NCBI GenBank assembly: GCA_030651305.1
Contig: JAUSCI010000044.1
Coordinates: forward strand, 1-32,951
Length of the DNA: 32,951 nucleotides
Direction of reading: 5' to 3'
Source: Sulfuritalea sp.
GTDB taxonomy: Bacteria > Pseudomonadota > Gammaproteobacteria > Burkholderiales > Rhodocyclaceae
Program-made: the position numbers and the translations under genes
The notes under the pieces: model-generated
What the model saw: the letters and a program-made list of their open reading frames with translations, nothing else
What the model was told of the DNA's origin: nothing
Database searches by the model: none
Part shown: one piece after another, positions 5,650-13,933 of the stretch
How the letters are laid out: every line of letters begins with the position of its first letter
How positions within the stretch are numbered: the stretch's first letter is position 1

Positions 5650-8343
5650 ATGGCCCGACAGGCGCCAGCGAACAAACCCAAAGCAGCCGCGGTCAAGCGC
5701 CGCGTGGCAAAGCCCGTCACCACACCGGCCAAGCCTGCAAAACCGGATGTCGCGCCGGGCATCGAGCCGGCGGCGCGCCCGTTCGCCATTGTCGGCATCG
5801 GCGCCTCGGCGGGCGGCCTCGATGCCCTTGAGCAGTTCCTTGGCCACGTCCCGGCCGGCAGCGGCATGGCCTTCGTCGTCATTCAGCATCTCGATCCCAA
5901 TCACAAGGGCATGATGCCCGAGTTGCTGCAGCGGGCGACGAAGATGCCGGTGGTGCAGGCGAAGAACCGCATGAAGGTCAAGCCCGATTGCGTCTATGTG
6001 ATTCCGCCCAACCGCGATCTGTCGATCCTGCATGACACCCTCCACCTGCTCGAACTTGCCGCGCCGCGCGGCCTGCGTCTGCCGATCGACTTTTTCTTCC
6101 GCGCCCTCGCCGACGACCGGCGCGAGCATGCCGTCGGCGTCATTCTCTCCGGCATGGGATCGGACGGCACGCTGGGTTTGCGTGCCATCAAGGAAAAAGG
6201 CGGCCTGGTGCTGGTGCAGGATCCGGCGACCGCCAAGTTCGACAGCATGCCGAAGAGCGTCGTCGATGCCGGCCTGGCCGATATTGTCGCAGCGGCCGAG
6301 GAACTGCCGCAGCGCATCGCCGACACCCTGCGCCATGCACCGCGGCCGCCCGCCGGTGCCGTCGAATCCGAAACGGAGACGCTGGCCCAGAAGAGCGGCT
6401 TCGACAAGATCTGCATTCTGCTGCGGGCGCGCACCGGCCACGATTTTTCCTTCTACAAGAAAACCACGGTCTATCGCCGCATCGAGCGCCGCATGTCGAT
6501 CCACCAGATCAAGCGTATTGCCGATTACGTGCGCTACTTGCGCGAGAACCCCCAGGAAGTCGACCTGCTGTTCAAGGAACTGCTGATTGGCGTCACCAGT
6601 TTCTTCCGCGATCCGGCGATCTGGGCCTACCTGCAGGAAGAGGCGCTGCCCGCACTGTTCGCGGCGTACCCGCAAGGCGCAGAGCTGCGTGCCTGGGTGG
6701 CCGGCTGTTCCACCGGCGAGGAGGCCTATTCGCTGGCCATCGCCTTCCGCGAAGTGCAGGAACGCCTGAAGCTGCCGGCGCACCATGTGTTGCAGATCTT
6801 CGCCACCGACCTCGATGCGGATGCCATCGCCAGGGCGCGGCAGGGCTTCTATCCCGCCAACATAGCGGCGGACATTGCGCCAGAGCGCCTGAAGCGATTT
6901 TTCGTCGAAGACGGCAATGGTTATCGGGTTTGCAAGGAAATCCGCGAGATGGTGGTGTTCGCAACCCAGAACGTGGTCATGGACCCGCCGTTCACCAAGC
7001 TGGACATCCTCACCTGTCGCAATTTGTTGATCTACCTCGGCCCCGAGTTGCAGAAAAAGCTGATGCCGCTATTCCACTACAGTCTCAAGCCGGGCGGTTT
7101 GCTTATGCTCGGCAGCGCCGAGTCCATCGGCGGCTTCGGTGACTTGTTCACGCCGCTGGAAGGCAAGGCCCGTCTGTTCTGGCGCAGTAGTACCCCACTG
7201 CGAGCCTTCGAGCTCGAATTCCCCACCCGTTACTTTCCGACGAACGCCGAATCGCCCATGAACCCAAAACCCAAAGAGGCTGCAGCCAATCTGCAGGACC
7301 TCGCCGACCAGTTGCTGCTGCAGCAGTTTTCTCCCGCCGCGGTACTCGTCACCGGCGCCGGCGATGTGCTCTACATCAGCGGCCGTACCGGCAAGTACAT
7401 CGAGCCGGCGGCGGGCAAGGCGAACTGGAATATTCATGCGATGGCGAAGGAGGGCCTGCGCCAGGAACTCGCCCTCGCCTTGCCCAAGGCGCTGCGCAGT
7501 GGCCAGCGGGTGATTTGCCGCAATCTTTCCATCGGCACCAACGGCGGCACGCAGCGGGTGGACCTGACGGTGAATCCCGTCGCGGCACCGGAGGCCCTGC
7601 GCGGCATGGCGATGGTGGTGTTTACCGATGTTGATGCGCCGCACGACCCGGAAATGCACGATGCGCACAATGCCGGCGGCAGCAAGCCTGCTCCGCGCAG
7701 TGGCCGGCGCGTGGCGGAACTGGAGCAGGCGCTAAACGAGGCGCGGGAGGAGATTCAGGCTTGCGGCGAGGAAATGCAGACCTCGCAGGAGGAGCTCAAG
7801 TCATCCAACGAGGAAATGCAATCGACCAATGAAGAGCTGCAGTCGACCAACGAGGAGCTGACCACCTCCAAGGAGGAAATGCAGTCCCTCAACGAGGAGT
7901 TGCAGACCGTGAATGCCGAGCTGCAATCGAAGGTGGATGAGTTGTCGGCAACCAACAACGACATGAAGAACCTGCTCAACAGCACCGACATGGCTACGGT
8001 CTTTCTCGATAGCGCGCTGCATGTGCGGCGCTTCACCACCCAGGCGACACGGATTTTCAGGCTCCTTCCCGGCGATGTCGGCCGACCGCTGTCCGACATT
8101 GCCAGCGACCTTGACTATGCCGGCCTGCCCGATGACGCCGCGCAGGTGCTGAACACGCTGGTCTTCTCCGAGCGCGAAATCGCCACCGGCGACGGGCGCT
8201 GGTTCCAGGTCAAGATCATGCCCTACCGCACCCTGGAAAACGTCATCGACGGCGTCGTCGTCACGATCAATGACATCGGCCGCGCCAAGAACCTGGAGGC
8301 GCAATTGCGGGTGGATGTTGGCAACGCAAAGGAATCGCCGTGA
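5650..8343 (+). CDS. CheB-CheR fusion with coiled coil and PAS domain
   Basis: Chemotaxis-type fusion of 897 residues, presumed cytoplasmic. After a basic Ala/Pro-rich leader (1-43) comes a CheB methylesterase domain without its usual receiver. Its Ser53 (GASAGG), His80 (IQHLDPNH) and Asp172 (SGMGSDGT) form the catalytic triad. A CheR methyltransferase follows (about 240-500), with the SAM-binding motif VAGCSTGEEAYSLA and TCRNLLIYLGPE. A long Glu/Gln-rich coiled coil at about 690-780 (repeated SSNEEMQSTNEELQ type heptads) links to a C-terminal PAS domain (about 785-890). This architecture is known from many proteobacteria next to hybrid kinases. The gene ends in a GTGA overlap with the hybrid kinase, so the pair is co-translated. 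No methyl-accepting receptor gene is nearby, so its substrate is unknown; self or kinase modification is possible. Confidence 0.95.
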   Translation: MARQAPANKPKAAAVKRRVAKPVTTPAKPAKPDVAPGIEPAARPFAIVGIGASAGGLDALEQFLGHVPAGSGMAFVVIQHLDPNHKGMMPELLQRATKMPVVQAKNRMKVKPDCVYVIPPNRDLSILHDTLHLLELAAPRGLRLPIDFFFRALADDRREHAVGVILSGMGSDGTLGLRAIKEKGGLVLVQDPATAKFDSMPKSVVDAGLADIVAAAEELPQRIADTLRHAPRPPAGAVESETETLAQKSGFDKICILLRARTGHDFSFYKKTTVYRRIERRMSIHQIKRIADYVRYLRENPQEVDLLFKELLIGVTSFFRDPAIWAYLQEEALPALFAAYPQGAELRAWVAGCSTGEEAYSLAIAFREVQERLKLPAHHVLQIFATDLDADAIARARQGFYPANIAADIAPERLKRFFVEDGNGYRVCKEIREMVVFATQNVVMDPPFTKLDILTCRNLLIYLGPELQKKLMPLFHYSLKPGGLLMLGSAESIGGFGDLFTPLEGKARLFWRSSTPLRAFELEFPTRYFPTNAESPMNPKPKEAAANLQDLADQLLLQQFSPAAVLVTGAGDVLYISGRTGKYIEPAAGKANWNIHAMAKEGLRQELALALPKALRSGQRVICRNLSIGTNGGTQRVDLTVNPVAAPEALRGMAMVVFTDVDAPHDPEMHDAHNAGGSKPAPRSGRRVAELEQALNEAREEIQACGEEMQTSQEELKSSNEEMQSTNEELQSTNEELTTSKEEMQSLNEELQTVNAELQSKVDELSATNNDMKNLLNSTDMATVFLDSALHVRRFTTQATRIFRLLPGDVGRPLSDIASDLDYAGLPDDAAQVLNTLVFSEREIATGDGRWFQVKIMPYRTLENVIDGVVVTINDIGRAKNLEAQLRVDVGNAKESP

Positions 8344-10145
8344 CGCAAGCGGATGACCCCGGTGGTCTGCGCGCCGCTGCTGAAGCGCGTCTGCAGGCGA
8401 TGTCGGTGGACCCGGCGACAGCCGCCGCGAGCAAGGCCGATCAGTTGCGACTGCTGCACGAATTGCAGGTGCATCAGGTCGAGCTGGAAATGCAGAATGA
8501 GGAATTGCGTCAATCCCGTGCCGAACTCGAAGCGGCGCTGACCCGCTACACCGAGCTGTACGACTTCGCGCCGGTCGGCTACCTGACCCTCACGGCCGAC
8601 GGCCTGATCGCCGAGATCAACCTGACTGGCGCAAAGCTGCTGGGGGGGGAACGCGGCAATCTCAAGAAAAGGCGTTTTGCCTCTTTCGTTACTCATGCCG
8701 ACCAGAACCGCTGGGCCGGATTTTTCCTGAGCGTAAAAAGCCACGAAGAACAAGGCCATCAGGAACTGGAATTGCAACGTGGCGACGGCACGACTTTTCA
8801 TGCGCAGATGGATTGCGTGCGGCACAGAGTCATGGGCAGCGGCCCGTCAGGAGTCGGCGCTGACGGCACGGCGAATTTTCCGGCGGGAACCCTGCTGGAG
8901 GTCAGCATTGCCCTGACCGACATCTCCGTGCGCAAACGCGTCGAAGTGAAACTCAACGAGGCCATGGTCGCGGCGGAAAAAGCCAACCGGGCGAAGACCG
9001 ATTTTCTTTCCAGCATGAGCCACGAGTTGCGCACGCCGCTCAATGCGATTCTTGGTTTTGCCCAGCTCATGGAATCCGGCGCGACGCCGCCGACGCCTTC
9101 GCAGAAGCAAAGTCTCGACCAGATTCTCAAGGCGGGATGGTATCTGCTGGAGCTGATCAACGAAATCCTCGATCTGGCGCAGATCGAGTCGGGCAAGGTG
9201 ATGCTGTCGCGCGAGCCGGTCTTGCTGGAAGAGGTCATCGTCGAATGCCGCACCATGATCGAGCCGCAGGCTGAGAAGCGCGGCATCGGCCTCAGCTTTG
9301 CACACTTGGACGCGCCGATTTATGTCAACGCCGACCGGACCCGGGTGAAGCAGGTTCTGATCAACCTGCTGTTCAACGCCATCAAGTACAACCGGCCGCA
9401 AGGCTCGGTCGCCGTCGAGTGCAGCCAGACTTCCCCGGACTCGATTCGCCTCAGCGTGCGCGACACCGGTGCGGGGCTGGATGCGCAACGGATCGCGCAG
9501 CTGTTCCAGCCCTTCAACCGTCTCGGCAAGGAAGCCGGCGTGGAGGAGGGCACGGGCATCGGCCTGGTCGTCACCAAGCGGCTGGTGGAACTGATGGGAG
9601 GCAGCATCGGCGTCGAAAGCACTGTCGGGGTAGGCAGCGTGTTCTGGTTCGAATTGAGCCTGACCACCGCACCGCCGTCGGCGGCGGATGACGCCGTGCC
9701 GAAGTCGCCGCCCGTGCCACCGCAGGTATCCGAGGGCCCAACGCTGCGCACCGTGCTGCTGGTGGAAGACAATCCGGCCAATCTCGACCTGATCGAGCAG
9801 CTGATCGAGCGCCGCCCCGACCTGCGCCTGCTGTCGGTGGCGGACGGCAATCTTGGGATCGAGTTTGCACGCACCCATCTGCCGGCGGTGATTCTGATGG
9901 ACATCAACCTGCCCGGCATCAACGGGCTCAAGGCCATGAAAATACTGCGTGGAGACCCGTCGACGTCACATATCCCGATCATCGCGCTCAGCGCCAATGC
10001 GATACCGCGCGATATCGAGAAGGCCCTTGCCGCCGGGTTCTTCAGCTATCTGACAAAGCCGATCAAGGTCAGCGAGTTCATGGACACGCTGGATGTGGCA
10101 CTGAAATTTGCGGAAGCGGCGCTTGACCGCACAATGGAAAAGTAG
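8340..10145 (+). CDS. Hybrid sensor histidine kinase, CheB-CheR partner
   Basis: Hybrid kinase of 601 residues starting at a GTG that overlaps the CheB-CheR stop by 4 bp. An N-terminal helix rich in Gln/Glu (ELQVHQVELEMQNEELRQ) leads to a PAS domain at about 70-200. HisKA follows with His228 in MSHELRTPLN, then HATPase_c with NLLFNAIKYN, DTGAGL and GTGIGL, and a receiver with VLLVEDNPAN and the phosphoacceptor Asp in LMDINLPG. From the H-box onward it is highly similar to the kinases at 3 and 10405; the N-terminal sensor part is not shared. A 21-base match to the dispersed repeat lies inside the PAS end (8853-8873), encoding SGVGADGTA. It is presumed to act with the CheB-CheR protein in one signalling complex. 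Confidence 0.94.
   Translation: MTQADDPGGLRAAAEARLQAMSVDPATAAASKADQLRLLHELQVHQVELEMQNEELRQSRAELEAALTRYTELYDFAPVGYLTLTADGLIAEINLTGAKLLGGERGNLKKRRFASFVTHADQNRWAGFFLSVKSHEEQGHQELELQRGDGTTFHAQMDCVRHRVMGSGPSGVGADGTANFPAGTLLEVSIALTDISVRKRVEVKLNEAMVAAEKANRAKTDFLSSMSHELRTPLNAILGFAQLMESGATPPTPSQKQSLDQILKAGWYLLELINEILDLAQIESGKVMLSREPVLLEEVIVECRTMIEPQAEKRGIGLSFAHLDAPIYVNADRTRVKQVLINLLFNAIKYNRPQGSVAVECSQTSPDSIRLSVRDTGAGLDAQRIAQLFQPFNRLGKEAGVEEGTGIGLVVTKRLVELMGGSIGVESTVGVGSVFWFELSLTTAPPSAADDAVPKSPPVPPQVSEGPTLRTVLLVEDNPANLDLIEQLIERRPDLRLLSVADGNLGIEFARTHLPAVILMDINLPGINGLKAMKILRGDPSTSHIPIIALSANAIPRDIEKALAAGFFSYLTKPIKVSEFMDTLDVALKFAEAALDRTMEK
8853..8873 (+). repeat. Dispersed repeat core inside hybrid kinase
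   Basis: Matches the repeat core at 19 of 21 positions: CGGCGCTGACGGCACGGCG against CGGCGCTGGCGGTACGGCG, with GT before. It is read in frame as Val-Gly-Ala-Asp-Gly-Thr-Ala. It may be a captured repeat or a chance match. Confidence 0.4.
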
Positions 10146-10212
10146 AACCCGGCTGAAGCTATTGACGTCCGGCGTCACGCTTTGCATCCATCCGCACCAA
10201 ACCCCCGTTTTC

Positions 10213-10228
10213 TGTGCGCTGGCGCACG
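10213..10228. promoter_or_regulatory. CRP-geometry palindrome, hybrid kinase 3 upstream
   Basis: TGTGCG-CTGG-CGCACG, with perfect dyad GTGCGC-TG-GCGCAC inside. It lies 177 bases before the start of the third hybrid kinase, in a 259-base intergenic gap. It is one of the recurring TGTGCG-N4-CGCACA sites in the window. Confidence 0.65.
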
Positions 10229-10404
10229 GAGTCGGAACACGTGCCTGGTTATCGTGAAAACTGTCGGCTTGGCATCCATGTTCAGACCTGATGGTCACTG
10301 ACGTCGACAAGCTGTGGCGCAGGATGGCCTGCCAAAGGCTGCGGTGCCGCTCGCGACCACCGGTTGCGTGATATCTATCCTGACCATTTGCAGCAAGGCA
10401 AGCC

Positions 10405-12555
10405 ATGTCAAAGACTACCGCGATCCTGTCATTGTCAAACACGCCTCCGACTCAGGCAGGAGAAATCGATAGCGGACGCCATGCGGCCATGCTCAAGACC
10501 GGGGCCTTGCAGGACGCGATTTTCAATAGCGCCAATTTCTCGAGTATCGCCACCGACGAAAAGGGCGTCATCCAGATATTCAACGTCGGGGCCCAGCGCA
10601 TGCTGGGCTACACGGCCGCCGACGTCCTGAACAGATTCACGCCGGCCGACATTTCCGACCCGCAAGAAGTGATTTTGCGCGCGAAAGCGCTCAGCATCGA
10701 ACTCGAAACCACGGTTGCGCCGGGCTTTGATGCCTTGGTGTTCAAGGCTTCGCGCAGGATCGAGGATGTCTACGAGCTAACCTACATCCGCAAGGATGGC
10801 AGCCGCTTCCCCGCACTCGTGTCGGTTACGGCGCTACGCGATGCGCATGATGAAATCATCGGTTTTCTGCTGATCGGCACCGACAACACCGCGCGCAAGC
10901 AGATCGAAGCCGAGAAGAATCGCTTGGTGGAAATTCAGGAAGACACGAACAGGCGGCTGCGGGAGACCAACATCAACTTGCGGGTCAGTGAGCAAAAGCT
11001 CGCAGTGACGCTCAACTCCATCGGCGATGCGGTGATAACCACCGATATCGAAGCCCGCATAACACTCATGAACCCGCTGGCCGAGCAGCTTACCGGCTGG
11101 ACCCGGGCAAAGGCCGTCGGGCGCCCGATGGACGAGGTTTTTCACATCATCAACAAGGAAACGCGCCAACGCGCCGCGACTCCGGTGAATGCATCCCTGG
11201 CGCATGGTACGACCAAGGGTTTGGCCGGCCACACCCTATTGATCGCACGCGATGGTGGCGAGCACGACATTGCCGACAGTTGCGCGCCGATTTGCGACCG
11301 CGACGGCAAGGTACTCGGCGCCGTGCTGGTGTTTCGCGACATATCCGAGGAATTTGCGGTGCAGCAGGCGCTACAGGAGAAGAACGTCGACTTGGAGAAT
11401 GCCAAGTCCATGGCGGAAAAAATCAGTCTTGCCAAATCAACTTTTCTTTCCAGCATGAGCCATGAGCTGCGCACCCCTCTCAACGCGATCCTCGGCTTTG
11501 CCCAGTTGCTTGAGGCCGGATCGCCGCAGCCGACGGACAATCAGCTTTTCAAGCTGCATCAGATTACCAAGGCAGGATGGTACCTGTTGGAGCTGATTAA
11601 CGAAATTCTCGATCTTGCGGTGATCGAGTCCGGCAAGCTGTCGCTGTCGCGAGAATCGGTGTCGCTCTCCGAAATCATGAGCGAATGCCAGTCAATGATC
11701 GAACCACAGGCACAAAAGCGCGGCATCAGCATGGATTTCCTTGTAATCGATCCTGCCTGGTATGCCAACATCGATCGCACCCGGACCAAACAGGCCCTGA
11801 TCAACCTGCTTTCCAATGCGATCAAGTACAACCGCGAAAATGGAACTGTCGAGGTGAAGTGCACCTCCACCCCGGATCGCTTGCACATTTGCATCAAGGA
11901 CAGTGGCGACGGCTTGTCCGCGCAACAACTGTTGCAGTTGTTCCAGCCGTTCAATCGTCTCGGGCAGGAAGATGGCGCTGAGGAAGGAACAGGCATCGGT
12001 CTGGTGGTCACCAAGCAACTGATCGAGCTGATGGGGGGCACCATCAATGTTGCAAGCACCGTCGGGGTCGGCAGCGAATTCCAGATCGAACTGATCCGCG
12101 ACGTGACGCCGCGCCTTGCCGCCGGCAATACCATGCCCACCGAGCTCAAGGTGTCGGCGCCGGGAGAACCGGCGCTGCGCACCCTGCTCTATGTCGAAGA
12201 CAATCCGGCCAACCTGTTGCTGGTCGAGCAAATCATCGAGGGTCACCCGCATGTGCAGATGCTCAGCGCGCGCGACGGCAATGTTGGCGTGGCGTTTGCC
12301 CGCGCCCATCTTCCGGATGTAATCCTGATGGATATCAATTTGCCCGGCATCAGCGGCATCGAGGCTATGAATATCCTGCGCAGAGATCCGGCCACGAAGC
12401 ACATCCCCATCATTGCCATCAGTGCCAATGCGATGCTGCGCGATATCAAGAAGGGTCTGGAGGCCGGATTCTTCAGATACCTGACCAAGCCAATCAAGAT
12501 CAACGAGTTTATGAACGCGCTGGATGATGCGCTGAAATTTTCCGCCGATCGTTAG
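10405..12555 (+). CDS. PAS-PAS hybrid sensor histidine kinase
   Basis: Hybrid kinase of 716 residues, a longer paralogue of the truncated first gene. PAS 1 (about 38-165) is almost collinear with that gene's sensor (AIFNSANFSSIATDEKGVI). A second PAS (about 195-320, LNSIGDAVITTDIEARI) is inserted here and absent there. HisKA has His353 in MSHELRTPLN. HATPase_c has NLLSNAIKYN, DSGDGL and GTGIGL. The receiver has LLYVEDNPAN and the phosphoacceptor Asp in LMDINLPG. An AAGG sequence about 8 bases before the ATG supports the start. The gene stands alone after a 259-base gap holding a CRP-geometry palindrome. The stop codon TAG is formed by the first bases of a MITE-like element, so the native C-terminus may have been altered by a few residues. 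Confidence 0.95.
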   Translation: MSKTTAILSLSNTPPTQAGEIDSGRHAAMLKTGALQDAIFNSANFSSIATDEKGVIQIFNVGAQRMLGYTAADVLNRFTPADISDPQEVILRAKALSIELETTVAPGFDALVFKASRRIEDVYELTYIRKDGSRFPALVSVTALRDAHDEIIGFLLIGTDNTARKQIEAEKNRLVEIQEDTNRRLRETNINLRVSEQKLAVTLNSIGDAVITTDIEARITLMNPLAEQLTGWTRAKAVGRPMDEVFHIINKETRQRAATPVNASLAHGTTKGLAGHTLLIARDGGEHDIADSCAPICDRDGKVLGAVLVFRDISEEFAVQQALQEKNVDLENAKSMAEKISLAKSTFLSSMSHELRTPLNAILGFAQLLEAGSPQPTDNQLFKLHQITKAGWYLLELINEILDLAVIESGKLSLSRESVSLSEIMSECQSMIEPQAQKRGISMDFLVIDPAWYANIDRTRTKQALINLLSNAIKYNRENGTVEVKCTSTPDRLHICIKDSGDGLSAQQLLQLFQPFNRLGQEDGAEEGTGIGLVVTKQLIELMGGTINVASTVGVGSEFQIELIRDVTPRLAAGNTMPTELKVSAPGEPALRTLLYVEDNPANLLLVEQIIEGHPHVQMLSARDGNVGVAFARAHLPDVILMDINLPGISGIEAMNILRRDPATKHIPIIAISANAMLRDIKKGLEAGFFRYLTKPIKINEFMNALDDALKFSADR

Positions 12556-12890
12556 GGTCTGTTCTTAGTCATCCGACGGTGGCGCCGGGATCAAATCGGG
12601 ATGCGATGCAAGGCGCGGCGACGACGCGATGTTCATACCTCGCCAGGAGCCGCAACGCCGCAGCGCGCCCGCTCCGCCGCCGCTTGCGGCGACGGGCGTG
12701 CGCTGCCCCGGGAACGAACGCAACGGCGAAGCCGTTGCGTTGGTGACCCGGCCCTGCGGGTTGAGGCCGGACGCGGCGTCTGCGGCGTTGTCGGACTTGG
12801 CAAGGGATTACCCTTGCCGGCGTCCTCCGCCTTGCATCCATCCGCGTCGGGCCTCAACGCCGTCCGCCGGATGACTAAGAACAGACCCTA
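12553..12890. mobile_element. MITE-like element with terminal inverted repeats
   Basis: A 338-bp unit with 23-bp perfect terminal inverted repeats (12553-12575, beginning TAGGGTCTGTTC, and 12868-12890, ending GAACAGACCCTA). The similarity of the ends continues for several bases further in. The interior has no credible gene but several strong hairpins, such as ACGCAACGGC-N3-GCCGTTGCGT and GGCAAGGG-N4-CCCTTGCC. It fills the gap between the convergent hybrid kinase and marC. The outermost TA at both ends could be a TA target duplication. No transposase is present, so it would be non-autonomous. Confidence 0.75.
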
Positions 12891-12891
12891 C

Positions 12892-13530
12892 CTAGCCGCT
12901 GCTTGCGAGCAGCGGAAACAGGCTGCGCAAGCCGGTGGCGATCATCTCCACGGCCATCGCCGCGAGGATGAAGCCGCCGACGCGCTCGACGATATCCAGC
13001 GTTGACTGGCGGATTTTCTCTCCCCGCGAACAGGCGGTAAGGAAAGTGATCCAGCAGGCGATGCCGACGATGAATATCGGCAATACGACGTGGATCAGAT
13101 CGGCATAGCCATGCCATTCGCTATTGCCCATGACGTAGCTGAAGGCTGCCGGCCCGGCCAGTAGGGGCACCGCCAGCGGGACAATCGACGCCTCGCTCGC
13201 CGGCTGACCGGTCGTCGCCGGCGGCAGTCCCTTGAAGCTGGTTTCCTGGCCGAGCACCATCGCTATCGCCAGCAACAGGACAATGATTCCGCCGCCAACC
13301 CGCATGGCGCCGAGCGATACGCCGAGAAAGCCCAACAGAGGCATGCCGAGAAAGGCCGCCACCAGCAATGCCACGGTCACGCTGAGCCCTATGGTCCGCG
13401 CGAAGCGGACCTTTCGCGGCAGATCCAGCCCCCGCGTAGTGGCGAGAAACAGCGGAACCATGGTGACGGGTCCGACCAGCGCAAACAGCGTGATGGTTTT
13501 CTTGATGGTAAGTGCGGTGATTGTCAGCAT
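12892..13530 (-). CDS. MarC/UPF0056 family inner-membrane protein
   Basis: Integral membrane protein of 212 residues, with about six hydrophobic segments spread over the length. Examples are ITLFALVGPVTMVPLFL, LSVTVALLVAAFLGMPLLGFL, GGIIVLLLAIAMVL, LAVPLLAGPAAFSYVM, VVLPIFIVGIACWITFL and VGGFILAAMAVEMIATGL. The fold and the VGPV and AVPLLAGPAA sequences are typical of MarC/UPF0056. Its transport role is not established; the old multiple-antibiotic-resistance link is doubtful. The ATG at 13530 is chosen because the protein then begins at the family's first helix and GGGAAAG lies 8 bases upstream; longer openings add a non-conserved leader. It is divergent from a CsbD gene across a gap with a perfect CRP-geometry palindrome. 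Its end abuts the MITE-like element. Confidence 0.9.
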   Translation of the reverse strand: MLTITALTIKKTITLFALVGPVTMVPLFLATTRGLDLPRKVRFARTIGLSVTVALLVAAFLGMPLLGFLGVSLGAMRVGGGIIVLLLAIAMVLGQETSFKGLPPATTGQPASEASIVPLAVPLLAGPAAFSYVMGNSEWHGYADLIHVVLPIFIVGIACWITFLTACSRGEKIRQSTLDIVERVGGFILAAMAVEMIATGLRSLFPLLASSG

Positions 13531-13612
13531 CGATGGCTTTCCCGTTCCTGCCTCCCGACCAGTCGGGGCGCGCCAGCAGCTTTGCATGATTTCTTCCGCA
13601 AGGCCAGACGAT

Positions 13613-13628
13613 TGTGCGTTGGCGCACA
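13613..13628. promoter_or_regulatory. CRP-geometry palindrome between marC and csbD
   Basis: Perfect TGTGCG-TTGG-CGCACA, 83 bases from the marC start and 81 from the CsbD start. Its central position could control both divergent genes. Confidence 0.7.
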
Positions 13629-13708
13629 GACCGCAGCCGGGGCCGGGTTCAGGATTTGATCCATGAGCGCCGGCCTGTTGTGGCGTTTTGACCAACAAGG
13701 AGGCGGCA

Positions 13709-13921
13709 ATGAACGGGGAACGATTCGCAGGTATCTGCCTGCAGCTTGCCGGAAGGGCAAACCAGGCCTGGGGCGAACTGACCGGCGACTGGTTGCGGGA
13801 GACCGCCGGAAGACGCGACCAGATCATCGGCAAGGCAAAACAGGCCAGCGCGCTTGCGCAGGAGGATGCGGCGCGCCAGCTGAGGGATTTCCAGCATCAC
13901 CACCGCAACTGGCATTTCTAG
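13709..13921 (+). CDS. CsbD-like stress protein (UPF0337)
   Basis: Small soluble protein of 70 residues related to CsbD, a general-stress family of helical hydrophilic proteins with no known biochemical activity. The family pattern is visible: an N-terminal RFAGICLQLAGRANQAWGELTGD, then ETAGRRDQIIGKAKQASALAQEDAARQLRDFQ. The start at 13709 follows AAGGAGG by 5 bases and begins MNGERF, the position where family members begin; an upstream ATG at 13688 would precede that Shine-Dalgarno sequence. It ends in a His-rich tail (HHHRNWHF). It is followed after 12 bases by the glycine-zipper protein gene, so the two probably share a transcript driven from the palindrome-containing promoter. Confidence 0.85.
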   Translation: MNGERFAGICLQLAGRANQAWGELTGDWLRETAGRRDQIIGKAKQASALAQEDAARQLRDFQHHHRNWHF

Positions 13922-13933
13922 AGGAGCTTGAAA

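Noticed and set aside
10182-10195. 14-base match TTGCATCCATCCGC to the MITE-like element interior (12832-12845)
   Set aside because: It could be a relic, but it is too short and has no terminal repeats nearby.
12601-13005. Open frames inside the MITE-like element
   Set aside because: They are Arg/Ala-rich readings of hairpin DNA with no ribosome-binding site and no family resemblance.
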